Positions 8,222 through 16,864 of a DNA stretch of 64,000 nt are shown piece by piece (the first letter of the stretch is position 1; every line of letters begins with the position of its first letter). This DNA comes from Bermanella sp036960565. GTDB lineage: Bacteria; Pseudomonadota; Gammaproteobacteria; Pseudomonadales; Oceanobacteraceae. The translations under genes were made by a program, and so were the position numbers. Below the pieces are notes generated by a model. The model saw only the letters and a list, made by a program, of their open reading frames with translations. It was not told the DNA's origin and did not search any database. The stretch is taken from contig JBALXQ010000011.1 in the NCBI GenBank assembly GCA_036960565.1, forward strand, positions 1 through 64,000, given 5' to 3'.

Positions 8222-10027
8222 TTATAATTTCACAACATCAGGAATACTTTTACTCACATACGATCCTGGTGCTGCTTCAATAGCTTTTACTTTACCGCTA
8301 CCAGGGATTCTTTTAGCGACTTTTACCCCTGCACTTTTATTCACCCAGCTCTTCCAATCAAGCCACCATGAACCATCCTGCTTTTCTGCTCCTTTAAACC
8401 AATCGTCTGATTTCTCGGGTAACTCACTGTTTGTCCAATACCCATATTTATTCGCACTTGGTGGATTCACTACACCTGCAATATGGCCTGATCCTCCCAG
8501 TACATATTTCACATCACCCTTAAATAGCTTGGCCCCTAAATATGTACTGGTCCATTTAGCAATATGATCTTGCGCAGTAGATAAAAAGTAAGATGGTGTA
8601 TCTACCTCAGTTAAATCTATTTTAATACCATCAAGTTCAATTCCGTTTTTCTCTTTTAATAAATTATTTAAATACATGTTTCTTAAATAAAAACTATGCA
8701 TTTTAGCTGGTAAGTTTGTGCCATCAGTATTCCAGTATAATAAATCAAAGGCAGCCGGGCGCTCCCCTTTCAGATAATTATTAACTACGAATGACCAGAA
8801 CAAATCATTTTCACGTAACAAATTAAAACTAAAAGCCATCATTCTGCCATCATAATAACCTAGCGTATTCATTTGTTTTTCAAGACCAGAGATAGCTGTT
8901 TCATTAATGAAAATCCCAATTTCACCTGGATCTTTAAAATCGATTAAAGTAGCAAGGTAGGTCGCTGATTTAATTCGGTTATCTTGTTTTTTCTTCATAT
9001 AAGACAGAGTCGCAGCCAACAGTGTCCCACCAACACAATAACCAATTGCATTAACTTCTTTTTCACCCGTAGCTTTTTCAATTACATCAAGGGCCGCCAA
9101 AGGGCCTTCTTTCATGTAATTTTCAAATCCTTTATCTTTTAGTTTAGGCCCTGGGTTAACCCAAGAAATGCAAAAGACAGTATGCCCTTGATCTAGCATC
9201 CATTTCAGGTATGAATTATCTTCACGTAGATCAAGAATGTAATATTTATTGATAAAAGGGGGGATAACTAGAATAGGTCTTTTAAAAACCTTTTCTGTCG
9301 TTGGATTAAATTGTATTAACTGCATTAAATCATTTTGGAATATAACCTGCCCTGGTGTAGTAGCCACATTACGCCCTACCTTAAAGGCAGCGGAATCAGA
9401 CATAGAGATATTTAAACCTCCAAAACTTCCCTTTAGATCATCGGAAAATTGTTCCATTCCATTTATTAAATTACTTCCTCCAGTCTCTAGTGTTTTTCGA
9501 ATAACTTCTGGGTTGGTTCCTGCGAAATTACTTGGAGATAATGCACTGGTATATTGGCGAACAAAAAAATCAACCTTATTTTTGGTGTTATCACTTAAAC
9601 CGTCAACCCCATCAACAACACTCTTTATAGATTTAGACTGGAGTAAATAGAACTGTTTAATATAATCAAACACAATATTTTCAGACCATTCTTCATCTTT
9701 AAAACGACGATCTGATTTATCTGGTTCTATAACAGTTTTGCTCTCTTGACCGGAAAATTTCAGGGCTGTCTGCTGCCATAGATCAACTTGTTGCTTCATA
9801 AGCCCAACCTGGGCCTGCATTAACGAAGCAGGATTCTCTATTAGTTTTTGCGAAAATTCCTGAATAGCCTCGCTAAAATCTGTTAATACCGAAGCCGATG
9901 GATCATCTTCAGATGTAGTTTTAGAAGATATTTGATTCATTAGTTGAGAAAACTGGTCTGAGGCTTTCGCAACCATATCGTACATATCCGGCACGGCGTC
10001 ATTCATATTAAGACTTTCCACTGTCAT
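8222..10027 (-). CDS. phaC: Class I poly(3-hydroxyalkanoate) synthase
   Basis: Polymerises (R)-3-hydroxyacyl-CoA into PHA storage granules. At 601 residues it has the usual class I length. It has the PhaC N-terminal domain (about 110-290), an alpha/beta hydrolase core, and the lipase-like box GYCVGG with the nucleophile Cys at residue 331. The catalytic Asp is in the STAQDHIAKW segment and the His in the GGSGHIAGVVNPP segment. It is downstream of a phasin gene, a DUF6489-like gene and an enoyl-CoA hydratase on the same strand. That context suggests monomer supply from beta-oxidation intermediates; no phaA or phaB is present in the window. Confidence 0.95.
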   Translation of the reverse strand: MTVESLNMNDAVPDMYDMVAKASDQFSQLMNQISSKTTSEDDPSASVLTDFSEAIQEFSQKLIENPASLMQAQVGLMKQQVDLWQQTALKFSGQESKTVIEPDKSDRRFKDEEWSENIVFDYIKQFYLLQSKSIKSVVDGVDGLSDNTKNKVDFFVRQYTSALSPSNFAGTNPEVIRKTLETGGSNLINGMEQFSDDLKGSFGGLNISMSDSAAFKVGRNVATTPGQVIFQNDLMQLIQFNPTTEKVFKRPILVIPPFINKYYILDLREDNSYLKWMLDQGHTVFCISWVNPGPKLKDKGFENYMKEGPLAALDVIEKATGEKEVNAIGYCVGGTLLAATLSYMKKKQDNRIKSATYLATLIDFKDPGEIGIFINETAISGLEKQMNTLGYYDGRMMAFSFNLLRENDLFWSFVVNNYLKGERPAAFDLLYWNTDGTNLPAKMHSFYLRNMYLNNLLKEKNGIELDGIKIDLTEVDTPSYFLSTAQDHIAKWTSTYLGAKLFKGDVKYVLGGSGHIAGVVNPPSANKYGYWTNSELPEKSDDWFKGAEKQDGSWWLDWKSWVNKSAGVKVAKRIPGSGKVKAIEAAPGSYVSKSIPDVVKL

Positions 10028-10112
10028 GATTTTAATCTCGATTAAAGCAATATAATTAGGGGGAGGAAGAACAGAAAAATAGAGTAATGAATGCTAAATG
10101 AGTAAAAATAAA

Positions 10113-10130
10113 GCCACCTATAAAGGTGGC
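10113..10130 (-). terminator. Intrinsic terminator after the phasin gene
   Basis: GCCACCT and AGGTGGC form a perfect 7-bp stem with a 4-base loop. On the minus strand it is followed by TTTATTTTT, and it begins about 12 bases after the phasin stop. Partial read-through into phaC remains possible. Confidence 0.75.
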
Positions 10131-10141
10131 CATACGACTAA

Positions 10142-10516
10142 TTAGGCCGTTTTACCTGTTTTCTTCTCAGATGCCTTAGCAGCTGTTGGACGAGACTCTT
10201 CCCATATTGCTTCGATTTTTCCTTTAAAATCAGTAGCCATCTCAGAAATAGATTTGGCATCTTCCATGATTTTTTTATTCATAGTTGCAGCCACTTCAGC
10301 CTGTGCTGAAGAAAAGCTACGTAGAGATTCGGCATCTTTAACATCAGCGGCGTTTTTCATTTGACCAAGGCTTAGGTCAGCGTAAGACTTAATTGTCTTC
10401 AATTGAAACTCAGTCATTTTTTCCATGTTATCTACCAATAGCGAATTAAATTTTGCTAAAGGAGCAGAAAAACTTTTTGCTTGTTCAGTAAACGCATTCA
10501 TAATATTTTCTTGCAT
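10142..10516 (-). CDS. phaP: Phasin family protein
   Basis: A small helical PHA-granule surface protein. The chosen ATG at 10516 has GGAGAG 6-11 bases upstream and gives 124 residues starting MQENIMNAFTEQ; an upstream in-frame start at 10603 lacks support. Residues 10-110 are amphipathic helix in the phasin_2 pattern. The C-terminus is Ala/Lys-rich (PTAAKASEKKTGKTA), as in many phasins and PhaF-like proteins. Its position directly upstream of phaC supports the call. Confidence 0.85.
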   Translation of the reverse strand: MQENIMNAFTEQAKSFSAPLAKFNSLLVDNMEKMTEFQLKTIKSYADLSLGQMKNAADVKDAESLRSFSSAQAEVAATMNKKIMEDAKSISEMATDFKGKIEAIWEESRPTAAKASEKKTGKTA

Positions 10517-10733
10517 AATATCTCTCCATGAGATTTTTGTGATACAGGATTCGCCATAGGCATGTATAAGCCCCGAAACTATAGACCATTTTTTAATTTT
10601 CATGCCACTTATGATCCAAGCTAACCATCAAAATAATGAGATAGCATTAGGCCTAATGAAAATTAGTAATAGCACTGTCACATCAGTTATAAGTAACCTT
10701 TATAAAACCAGCTCTGTTATAATTTTTTGATAT

Positions 10734-10982
10734 TTACGCACTATTATCGTTCACCGTCCCACCCATCATAGCCACAAACATTTTCTTCATCGACTCAACT
10801 GAATTCATGCCATTACTCATAAAAGGTTGAAATAAAGTAAAAGGGTCATAGCCCTCTTCACCTGTTTGCATTTTCTCAATAATGGTTTCCATCATTTCTT
10901 TTTGAAAAACCTGAACATCAGGTAATCCCATTACCTTGCGAAACTCTTCCGGGGTCATGTCAAATTCAACATTAATTTTCAT
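10734..10982 (-). CDS. DUF6489-like small protein in the PHA cluster
   Basis: An 82-residue protein beginning MKINVEFDMTPEEFRKVMGLPDV, which resembles the DUF6489 small-protein family as I remember it. It has no signal or membrane segment, and methionine-rich helices in its second half. It lies between the phasin gene and the phaJ-like gene on the same strand. A granule-associated or regulatory role is suggested by position only. Confidence 0.6.
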   Translation of the reverse strand: MKINVEFDMTPEEFRKVMGLPDVQVFQKEMMETIIEKMQTGEEGYDPFTLFQPFMSNGMNSVESMKKMFVAMMGGTVNDNSA

Positions 10983-11150
10983 GATTTATTATTAGTCCTT
11001 TAGCGTTCAGTGAATTTATCAGTCTAAATAGGTGAGGAACGATGGCCCATCACAATAATGAATATTAATAGCCTAGGTTATATCACCTAGACTATTTAAG
11101 AAAATTTAAGTAGGGAGAAAATTGAAGTGACTTAGATAGGTGTATTTCTG

Positions 11151-11200
11151 TTAAGACTTGTTAAAATTTGTTAAAACTTGTTAAAACTTATTAAGACAGT
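11151..11200. repeat. Five tandem 10-bp units (TTAARACTTG-type)
   Basis: Successive decamers TTAAGACTTG, TTAAAATTTG, TTAAAACTTG, TTAAAACTTA and TTAAGACAGT lie head to tail just past the phaJ-like stop codon and upstream of the DUF6489-like gene. A 10-base period equals about one helical turn, so the units face the same side of the DNA. This suits a cooperative DNA-binding protein or intrinsic curvature. Confidence 0.75.
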
Positions 11201-11206
11201 CAATAT

Positions 11207-11680
11207 TTATCCTATAGAAATTTCTGGTAGGCACGGCCTTTCTACTTTAATTTTTTCAGTAGGAGCAATCACGACAGCCTCTCCTGAGGCAACTACTTTA
11301 TCATTCTGATTTTTAACCTCACACAAAAAAGTTACAGTTTTCTTTTTGTCATTTTTGTCCTTTACAATCAATATAACTTCTAAAGTATCACCTAGCTTTA
11401 CCGGACGATGAAACTCTATGGATTGGCTAAGATAAATTGTGCCAGGCCCTGGCATCACCGTTGCAAGTGTTGCCGATACCAAGGAAGCCGACCACATACC
11501 ATGAGCAATACGCTCTTTAAAAATACTATTGGCGGCAAATTCCTTATCTAGATGCACAGGATTCACATCACCTGATGCTGCAGAAAAGAGTATAAGCTCT
11601 TTTTCAGTCATAGATTTTTTATAGTGGCACTTGTCCGCTATCTGTATTTCATCAAATACTTTATTTTCTAATACACTCAT
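11207..11680 (-). CDS. phaJ: MaoC-like (R)-specific enoyl-CoA hydratase
   Basis: Hydrates trans-2-enoyl-CoA to (R)-3-hydroxyacyl-CoA, the monomer for PhaC. The single hot-dog domain carries the hydratase-2 motif, with catalytic Asp and His in AASGDVNPVHLD followed by ERIAHGMWSASL. I use the ATG at 11680 (157 residues); the longer version starts at a TTG at 11719 and adds 13 poorly supported residues. Context with phaC and a phasin supports phaJ rather than another MaoC protein, although chain-length preference cannot be read. Confidence 0.8.
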   Translation of the reverse strand: MSVLENKVFDEIQIADKCHYKKSMTEKELILFSAASGDVNPVHLDKEFAANSIFKERIAHGMWSASLVSATLATVMPGPGTIYLSQSIEFHRPVKLGDTLEVILIVKDKNDKKKTVTFLCEVKNQNDKVVASGEAVVIAPTEKIKVERPCLPEISIG

Positions 11681-11958
11681 AATTTCACCATTAGGCAGGG
11701 TAATTTTAATGGCCCGCAACCTACAGTGGAAAAAAACTTAAATCCAACATATTTCTAATAATGGATAAAAAATAAGAATAAGGTTTATTAAACTTAGGTT
11801 TATTAAAAATAATAAGAGATTATTACTATCGGTATAAACTTAAGATAATTTAAACATGTAGATGAATGGCGCCTAATTCTGCTTATTATTTACCTATCTT
11901 GTAACTAACTTAAGCCATATTATAGTGTTTACAAAAACAACAATAATAATGAGAAAAT

Positions 11959-13191
11959 ATGATGACTACCGCTAAATACGACATTATCATTTTTGGAGCA
12001 ACTAGCTTTGTAGGCCAAATTTTAGTGGGATATATGATGCAAGAATATGGAGCAAATTCCGAACTTAAATGGGCTATCGCAGGCCGCAGTCACGAAAAAT
12101 TAAGCGACGTTAAAGTTAAGTATAATGCCCAAGAAATAGACCAAATTTTGGCTGATGCTTCCAACGAAGCTGAGCTTACCGATATGGTAAATCAAACGAG
12201 AGTTATCGTTTCCACAGTTGGTCCATATGCATTGTATGGTGAGCCCCTGGTTAAAGTATGTGTTGAAACGGGAACTGACTATTGCGATTTAACCGGTGAA
12301 ATCCAGTGGTATAAGCGCATGGTAGATCGCTATGAAAAAACAGCACAAAAAACAGGGGCTCGAATTGTCCACTGTAGTGGCTTCGATTCAATTCCCTCCG
12401 ATTTAGGAGTGCTCTTTTTACAAAATAAAGCCCAGGAAATTTTTGGTGAGACCTGCCAGAAGGTAAAAATGCGCGTGGCCAATCTTAAAGGCGGTGCCAG
12501 TGGCGGCACGATTGCCAGCATGGTGAACATTGCTAAAGAAGCTGCCAAGGACTCCAATCTAAGAAAAGAGCTAAAAAACCCATACAGCATATGCCCCGAC
12601 AATCATGGATTTATATCTCGGCAAGACAATATAAGCACAGCGGAATTTGATGAAGAGTTTGATTGCTGGGTCGGCCCTTTTGTAATGGGGATAGTAAATA
12701 CGCGTGTGGTACACCGAACCAATGCACTACTAAATAATGGCTACCATTCAAACTTTGCTTATGACGAAGCCATGATGATGGGCAAAGGCCCAAAAGGTAA
12801 AAGTCGAGCTAGAAACATGGCATGGGGACTTAACATTTTCATGCTACTGGCAGCCATCAAACCTAGCCGTTGGCTTTTAGAACGCTTTATTTTACTTAAA
12901 CCGGGTCAGGGACCTACTGAAGAAGAACAACTTAAGGGTTACTTCAAAATGCAGTTTATTGGCATTACCGATAATGGTAATAAAATCAAAACACAGGTTA
13001 CCGGAGATAGGGATCCTGGTTACGGGTCCACCGCCAAAATGTTAGCTCAAGCAGCCGTGCGCTTATCTCAAGTTACCAAGTCAGATAAAACAGGGGGATT
13101 TTGGACACCCGCAAGTATCTATGGGGAACCCCTTATACACAAGCTGATTGAACATAGCGGCTTAAGCTTTGAGGTACTGGATAGCGAGTAG
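11959..13191 (+). CDS. Saccharopine dehydrogenase-like oxidoreductase (trans-acting enoyl-reductase type)
   Basis: A 410-residue NAD(P)-dependent oxidoreductase. A Rossmann fold begins at residue 5 (DIIIFGATSFVGQILVGYM), followed by the family motif VSTVGPYALYGEPLV and CDLTGEIQWY. It resembles the saccharopine-dehydrogenase-like proteins that include mycobacterial trans-acting enoyl reductase, not the lysine-pathway enzyme. It is transcribed divergently from phaJ across a 240-base AT-rich spacer, so a lipid-related role is plausible but unproven. Confidence 0.75.
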   Translation: MMTTAKYDIIIFGATSFVGQILVGYMMQEYGANSELKWAIAGRSHEKLSDVKVKYNAQEIDQILADASNEAELTDMVNQTRVIVSTVGPYALYGEPLVKVCVETGTDYCDLTGEIQWYKRMVDRYEKTAQKTGARIVHCSGFDSIPSDLGVLFLQNKAQEIFGETCQKVKMRVANLKGGASGGTIASMVNIAKEAAKDSNLRKELKNPYSICPDNHGFISRQDNISTAEFDEEFDCWVGPFVMGIVNTRVVHRTNALLNNGYHSNFAYDEAMMMGKGPKGKSRARNMAWGLNIFMLLAAIKPSRWLLERFILLKPGQGPTEEEQLKGYFKMQFIGITDNGNKIKTQVTGDRDPGYGSTAKMLAQAAVRLSQVTKSDKTGGFWTPASIYGEPLIHKLIEHSGLSFEVLDSE

Positions 13192-13254
13192 ACTAATAGA
13201 AAAGAAACTTCCTTGGAGAAGCGCTTAGCTTTTCCGAGGTCAGGCTATAATCCA

Positions 13255-13461
13255 CCATACCATTGAGAATTGCTCCAGCATTCTCAAGATACCGACCATC
13301 CCTGTCATACCCTAAAATATTGCTCCTGCAATTCTAGGATACAGGCCATCCCTAGCCATACCATTGAGAATTGCTCCTGCATTCTCAAGATACTGGCTAT
13401 CCCTGTCATACCATTGAGAATTGCTCCAGCATTCTCAAGATACAGGCCGTCCCTAGCCATA
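13255..13461. repeat. Array of four ~50-bp hairpin-forming repeats
   Basis: Four units follow each other with a 50-51 base period. Hairpins lie at 13263-13287, 13311-13338, 13364-13388 and 13414-13438. Three share the arms TTGAGAAT and ATTCTCAA around a TGCTCCWGC core. The second has CCTA/TAGG at the stem base instead, so pairing is retained despite base changes. Spacers between hairpins carry a second conserved block around RGCCRTCCCTRGYCATAC. The array occupies most of the gap between 13192 and 13512. A reading frame open across it from 13270 looks fortuitous. Confidence 0.85.
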
Positions 13462-13512
13462 AAAGGTGAGATACTTTATCCTGTTTGCTCTATTGACCAC
13501 GAACTAGTATCC

Positions 13513-13830
13513 ATGAGCCATCTCATACACAAACGTATCGAAGACAATCTTAAAGAAATACTTCCTTTTGCTCAAAAAGCCGACGAAATATTACTGTCCC
13601 TAAAAGAGGAAAACAAAGGCCGCTTCAGTGCCATTTTTCCCAAGCACAGCCTTTTCAACGTTCAGGCAACACTTTTTCTACCGTATCTCGAAGAAGTAAA
13701 CGCCGATTTAGAAAAGCTACCGCAACCTCAGGACACGGCATTCGAAACTTTGCTCACTGATTTATTAAGAAAAATTGAATTACTGCATCAAGTTTTGGCC
13801 AGCTTTCATGAAATTCAAGATGATGAGTAA
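13513..13830 (+). CDS. Small hypothetical helical protein
   Basis: From the ATG at 13513 this is 105 residues starting MSHLIHKRIEDNL, predominantly helical and mildly acidic, with no signal peptide. A longer in-frame version from a TTG at 13270 would translate the hairpin repeat array and is rejected. I do not recognise the family. It converges with the HEPN-like gene at 13867, with 36 bases between stops. Confidence 0.55.
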   Translation: MSHLIHKRIEDNLKEILPFAQKADEILLSLKEENKGRFSAIFPKHSLFNVQATLFLPYLEEVNADLEKLPQPQDTAFETLLTDLLRKIELLHQVLASFHEIQDDE

Positions 13831-13866
13831 AACCGAGCCGCTGATCTAATTAGCCATCATTAAGGC

Positions 13867-14532
13867 TCATAATACGGGATAGTATATTTCACCCCAGTTC
13901 TCCTCTGGGGTTTGCAGCATTATTTGAATAAACACGGGTAACAAAGCCCCTAACAATTGCGCGCCATCCTCAACCTGAGCACGGTTAACCTGACTCTGAT
14001 AAGTCGCCCCACCGTGCAACAGCTGATTACGTAATACAAACAATCGATCTAGAACTATGCTTAACAATTCAGGCACCTGCTTACGGCTCAAGCTGTTTAA
14101 CGCTGCCACACTAGATTGATCAAATAACCCCCTCCATGATTCATCCAGTTTATTTAATCGCTTAGCAGCCCAGAAGCTATGAAATACATACGGATTTTTT
14201 ATTAAGGCCTTTACCGGTCCTGAGTAGGTTTGCCACAAACTGGCATAAATTTCTTGTTTTACATCATGAGTCACTAATTTTCTTATAAAGCACTGAAATG
14301 CCTCTCGCTCTGCAAGACTTTCACTACCACCTTCATCCACTGCAAAGCAGGCATTAAAACTTATCCACAAACTGATGAGTTGAAGGTCAATATTACTTTC
14401 CTGCTCGCAAGCGCAGGCCAGCCAACTTATGGAACGATGTAATCGGGTTGCATGGGTATCGTTAAGAGAGGGTCTTTGTTTTTTTAATTGTTGCTTGAGG
14501 GATTGCACATGACTTTCAAGAGAGTTATTCAT
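13867..14532 (-). CDS. HEPN-like protein
   Basis: A 221-residue all-helical protein with RNQLLH at residues 168-173. This fits the HEPN Rx4-6H motif, in the typical setting of a helix followed by GG. Its overall form resembles Apea-like HEPN proteins, some of which are RNases in toxin or defence systems. No antitoxin-like MNT gene is adjacent. The downstream convergent 105-residue protein is a weak candidate partner. The activity is unknown. Confidence 0.6.
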   Translation of the reverse strand: MNNSLESHVQSLKQQLKKQRPSLNDTHATRLHRSISWLACACEQESNIDLQLISLWISFNACFAVDEGGSESLAEREAFQCFIRKLVTHDVKQEIYASLWQTYSGPVKALIKNPYVFHSFWAAKRLNKLDESWRGLFDQSSVAALNSLSRKQVPELLSIVLDRLFVLRNQLLHGGATYQSQVNRAQVEDGAQLLGALLPVFIQIMLQTPEENWGEIYYPVL

Positions 14533-14649
14533 TTCAAGGCATTTATTTCGTTATTATTTTAATGCCAATTTAATCAAGATAACCAAGACTGTAAATAGCA
14601 TGAAGAATAATTTCAATTAATCATGCTATTACGCAGGTATTAGCTTAAT

Positions 14650-15132
14650 TTAGTGTTGGTGACCGCCAACGCCATGAACATGACCATGAGTCAATTCTTC
14701 GGCTGTGGCTTCCCGTACTGTTTCAATGCTGACATCAAAAGTTAATGTGTGGCCTGCCAATGGGTGATTGGTATCAACATCCACATTGAATTTACCTACT
14801 TTTACAATGGTCACGTCTCGCATGCCCTTTTCAGTATTAACCTTAGCTGCCATGCCCACACGTAAATTCTTTTTATCGGCCAAATGTTTTATGGGTATAC
14901 GCTGCTTAGACTCTTCATTACGCTCACCATAAGCTTTCTCTGGAGACAAGGTTACCTGAAACTGATCCCCTTCTTTTTTATCGGTAAATTCTGCTTCTAA
15001 CGCAGGTAAAATATTACCGTGACCATGCAGGTAGGTCATAGGGTGTGAATCCTTGCTGGACTCAAATACCTTTCCGTCTTGGTCGTTTAGTGTGTAATGA
15101 AAATACACTACGCTATCTTTTTGAATTTGCAT
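14650..15132 (-). CDS. slyD: FKBP-type peptidyl-prolyl isomerase, SlyD-like
   Basis: Peptidyl-prolyl cis-trans isomerase and metal-binding chaperone. The ATG at 15132 with AGAGGT upstream gives 160 residues; six extra residues from 15150 are less likely. It has the FKBP part (VVYFHYTLND ... FESS), the chaperone insert-in-flap region in the middle, NHPLAGHTLTFDV, and a histidine-rich tail HGHVHGVGGHQH expected to bind Ni or Zn. The tail is much shorter than in E. coli SlyD. Confidence 0.9.
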   Translation of the reverse strand: MQIQKDSVVYFHYTLNDQDGKVFESSKDSHPMTYLHGHGNILPALEAEFTDKKEGDQFQVTLSPEKAYGERNEESKQRIPIKHLADKKNLRVGMAAKVNTEKGMRDVTIVKVGKFNVDVDTNHPLAGHTLTFDVSIETVREATAEELTHGHVHGVGGHQH

Positions 15133-15211
15133 GCTGACCTCTATATGCATTTACGACTAGTGTCGATAGATTTAACTATTATACCACTTTGAAAGCAGAT
15201 GAATTATCGAT

Positions 15212-15892
15212 TTACCAAGGCAAAGATTCACCATTACTGTGCCAAAAGCCACCTGTGGTATCCAGAGTAAGCTCCTCAATACGCTTGGCAATGCCTGAAG
15301 CTGCCTGCTGGGCAGTGATATCGCCGTTAAAGGCCACCATTCGTGTTTGCACAAAACCTGGGTGTATCATAGCAACAGCAACACCTTTACCCTTTAAATC
15401 AATGGCTAAAGATTTCCCCATGGCATTTAGCGCAGCCTTGCTGGCTCGATAACCGTAATATGCACCTGAACTATTATCCTCAACACTGCCCATGCGGCTG
15501 GTAATATTTGCGATCTTACTGCCCTCTTTTAGAAACGGTATCATGGCATGACTCACCTTAAGAGGAGCAATGGCATTCACTTCAAACTGAGCACGAATAG
15601 TGTCGAAGTTCATATCGTCAAGAGTCTCATTATGGAATACCCCTGCGTTGTTAATTAACACATCTATCTGAGCATCTTCTCCCAGAGTCATATTTAAAAC
15701 CTGTACGACATTGTCAATAGCATCGTCATGGGTAAGGTCAACACCACTAATCACCTGGTCGGCTACGTCTTCTACTTCTTCGCTACTTTCACGGCAAACC
15801 GCTACTACTTCATACCCCAAATCGACGTATAAACGGCATAACTCTAAACCAATGCCTCTATTGGCACCCGTGATCAAGGCTACTTTACTCAT
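15212..15892 (-). CDS. Short-chain dehydrogenase/reductase
   Basis: A 226-residue classical SDR: cofactor motif TGANRGIG at residues 8-15, NNAG near 85, catalytic Ser in ITSRMGS, and YGYRASK with the catalytic Tyr and Lys. Its short length resembles the C-factor/CsgA-like or sniffer-like SDR group. The substrate cannot be deduced. It is followed on the same strand by slyD, 80 bases away. Confidence 0.88.
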   Translation of the reverse strand: MSKVALITGANRGIGLELCRLYVDLGYEVVAVCRESSEEVEDVADQVISGVDLTHDDAIDNVVQVLNMTLGEDAQIDVLINNAGVFHNETLDDMNFDTIRAQFEVNAIAPLKVSHAMIPFLKEGSKIANITSRMGSVEDNSSGAYYGYRASKAALNAMGKSLAIDLKGKGVAVAMIHPGFVQTRMVAFNGDITAQQAASGIAKRIEELTLDTTGGFWHSNGESLPW

Positions 15893-15969
15893 AATTTCCT
15901 CTTTATTATTCGCAGAACATAAATATTAGTGACATTATCGAAGTAATTGTCCTGTTTATAAAGAGAATT

Positions 15970-16563
15970 ATGCTAAAGCCCATTAGTCAGCCCTGCCTGC
16001 GTAATCAGAACCCTATTTATCAAAAACTAAAACTGCATTTTAAGAACCCTGGATTGGTTCTTGAGTTAGCCTGCGGTACTGCTCAGCATGCAGTCTACTT
16101 TTCTCAGCGCCTGCCTCACCTATATTGGCAACCCAGCGATATTGCAGAAGCCATTAAGAGCAGTAAAATGTGGATTAGCGAGGCAGCCCTAAGCAATTTG
16201 AAGCCAGCATTAGAGCTGGACGCGACAAAGGAGCATTGGCCAGCTGGAGAATATAATTATATTTATTGTGCAAACCTCATTCACTTTGTTAGCGCACACA
16301 GTGTAGAAAGCATTTTTGCCGGTATTAGTCATCACCTCGAACAAGGTGGGGTAGCTGCCATTTATGGACCATTTAATATTCACGGGTTTACCAGTGAGGG
16401 TAATAAGAATCTTGATGCCTGGCTTAAGTCAGATATTAATCCCACTGCTGGTATTAGAGAATTAGAAGAGATAAAGATCATGGCAGAACGCCATAATTTA
16501 CGGTTAGATAAAAATGAAACCATGCCGGCTAACAATCATTTATTGATTTTTAAACGGTTATAA
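15970..16563 (+). CDS. DUF938 SAM-dependent methyltransferase-like protein
   Basis: A 197-residue class I methyltransferase fold: motif I is VLELACGTAQHAVYFSQRLP, then WQPSDI, and motif IV-like YIYCANLIHF. This is the DUF938 pattern found widely in gammaproteobacteria. The substrate is unknown. It is divergent from the SDR gene. A short hairpin (AGCCTC/GAGGCT at 16591-16608) follows the stop and may act as a weak terminator. Confidence 0.82.
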   Translation: MLKPISQPCLRNQNPIYQKLKLHFKNPGLVLELACGTAQHAVYFSQRLPHLYWQPSDIAEAIKSSKMWISEAALSNLKPALELDATKEHWPAGEYNYIYCANLIHFVSAHSVESIFAGISHHLEQGGVAAIYGPFNIHGFTSEGNKNLDAWLKSDINPTAGIRELEEIKIMAERHNLRLDKNETMPANNHLLIFKRL

Positions 16564-16573
16564 AAGTGTTTAT

Positions 16574-16821
16574 TTTTTCATGTTAAATTCAGCCTCGTCC
16601 GTGAGGCTTTGTCCATATCTCAGAAGCTACACCGCATCCCTGAGCTCCCCCTCTCATTTTGGGTTAACTGCCCCCAAATTCATCCATGATAGAAACTTCC
16701 TTTTTGCAAAAACTGCAACACTCTTCCCTGGTAAATCCCCAAGCTTCCTGGCTTCAGGAATTTGCTTTTTATCCCTTTGCTTAATTAGTTTAACGGCGAG
16801 TTTTTTCTAAACTTTAGCCAT
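16574..16821 (-). pseudogene. Decayed small gene with three in-frame stops
   Basis: On the minus strand one frame runs from ATG (MAKV) to a TAA and reads like protein (KLIKQRDKKQIPEARKLGDL, KSVAVFAKRKFLSWMNLGAV, LLRYGQSLTDEAEFNMKK). It is interrupted by TAG, TGA and TAG. Each stop is one transition away from CAG, CGA or CAG. It fills the convergent gap between the DUF938 and hyi genes. The family is not recognised. Chance openness is possible, so this is a moderate call. Confidence 0.4.
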
Positions 16822-16864
16822 TTTTTTATCTTGTATCACAATATAATTTATCATTCTTTAATTA

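Noticed and set aside
9249..9650. 133-codon plus-strand frame within phaC
   Set aside because: Antisense shadow of the PHA synthase coding sequence, with no domain resemblance.
13255..13461. CRISPR-like repeat array
   Set aside because: The intervening segments are themselves conserved rather than unique spacers, there are only four units, and no cas gene is nearby.
13270..13512. N-terminal extension of the 105-residue protein through the repeats
   Set aside because: It begins at a TTG with no RBS, translates palindromic repeats, and has a composition unlike the downstream protein.
16580..16810. Plus-strand 76-codon open frame
   Set aside because: It has no RBS and no recognisable protein features; the opposite strand reads as a decayed gene and explains the openness.
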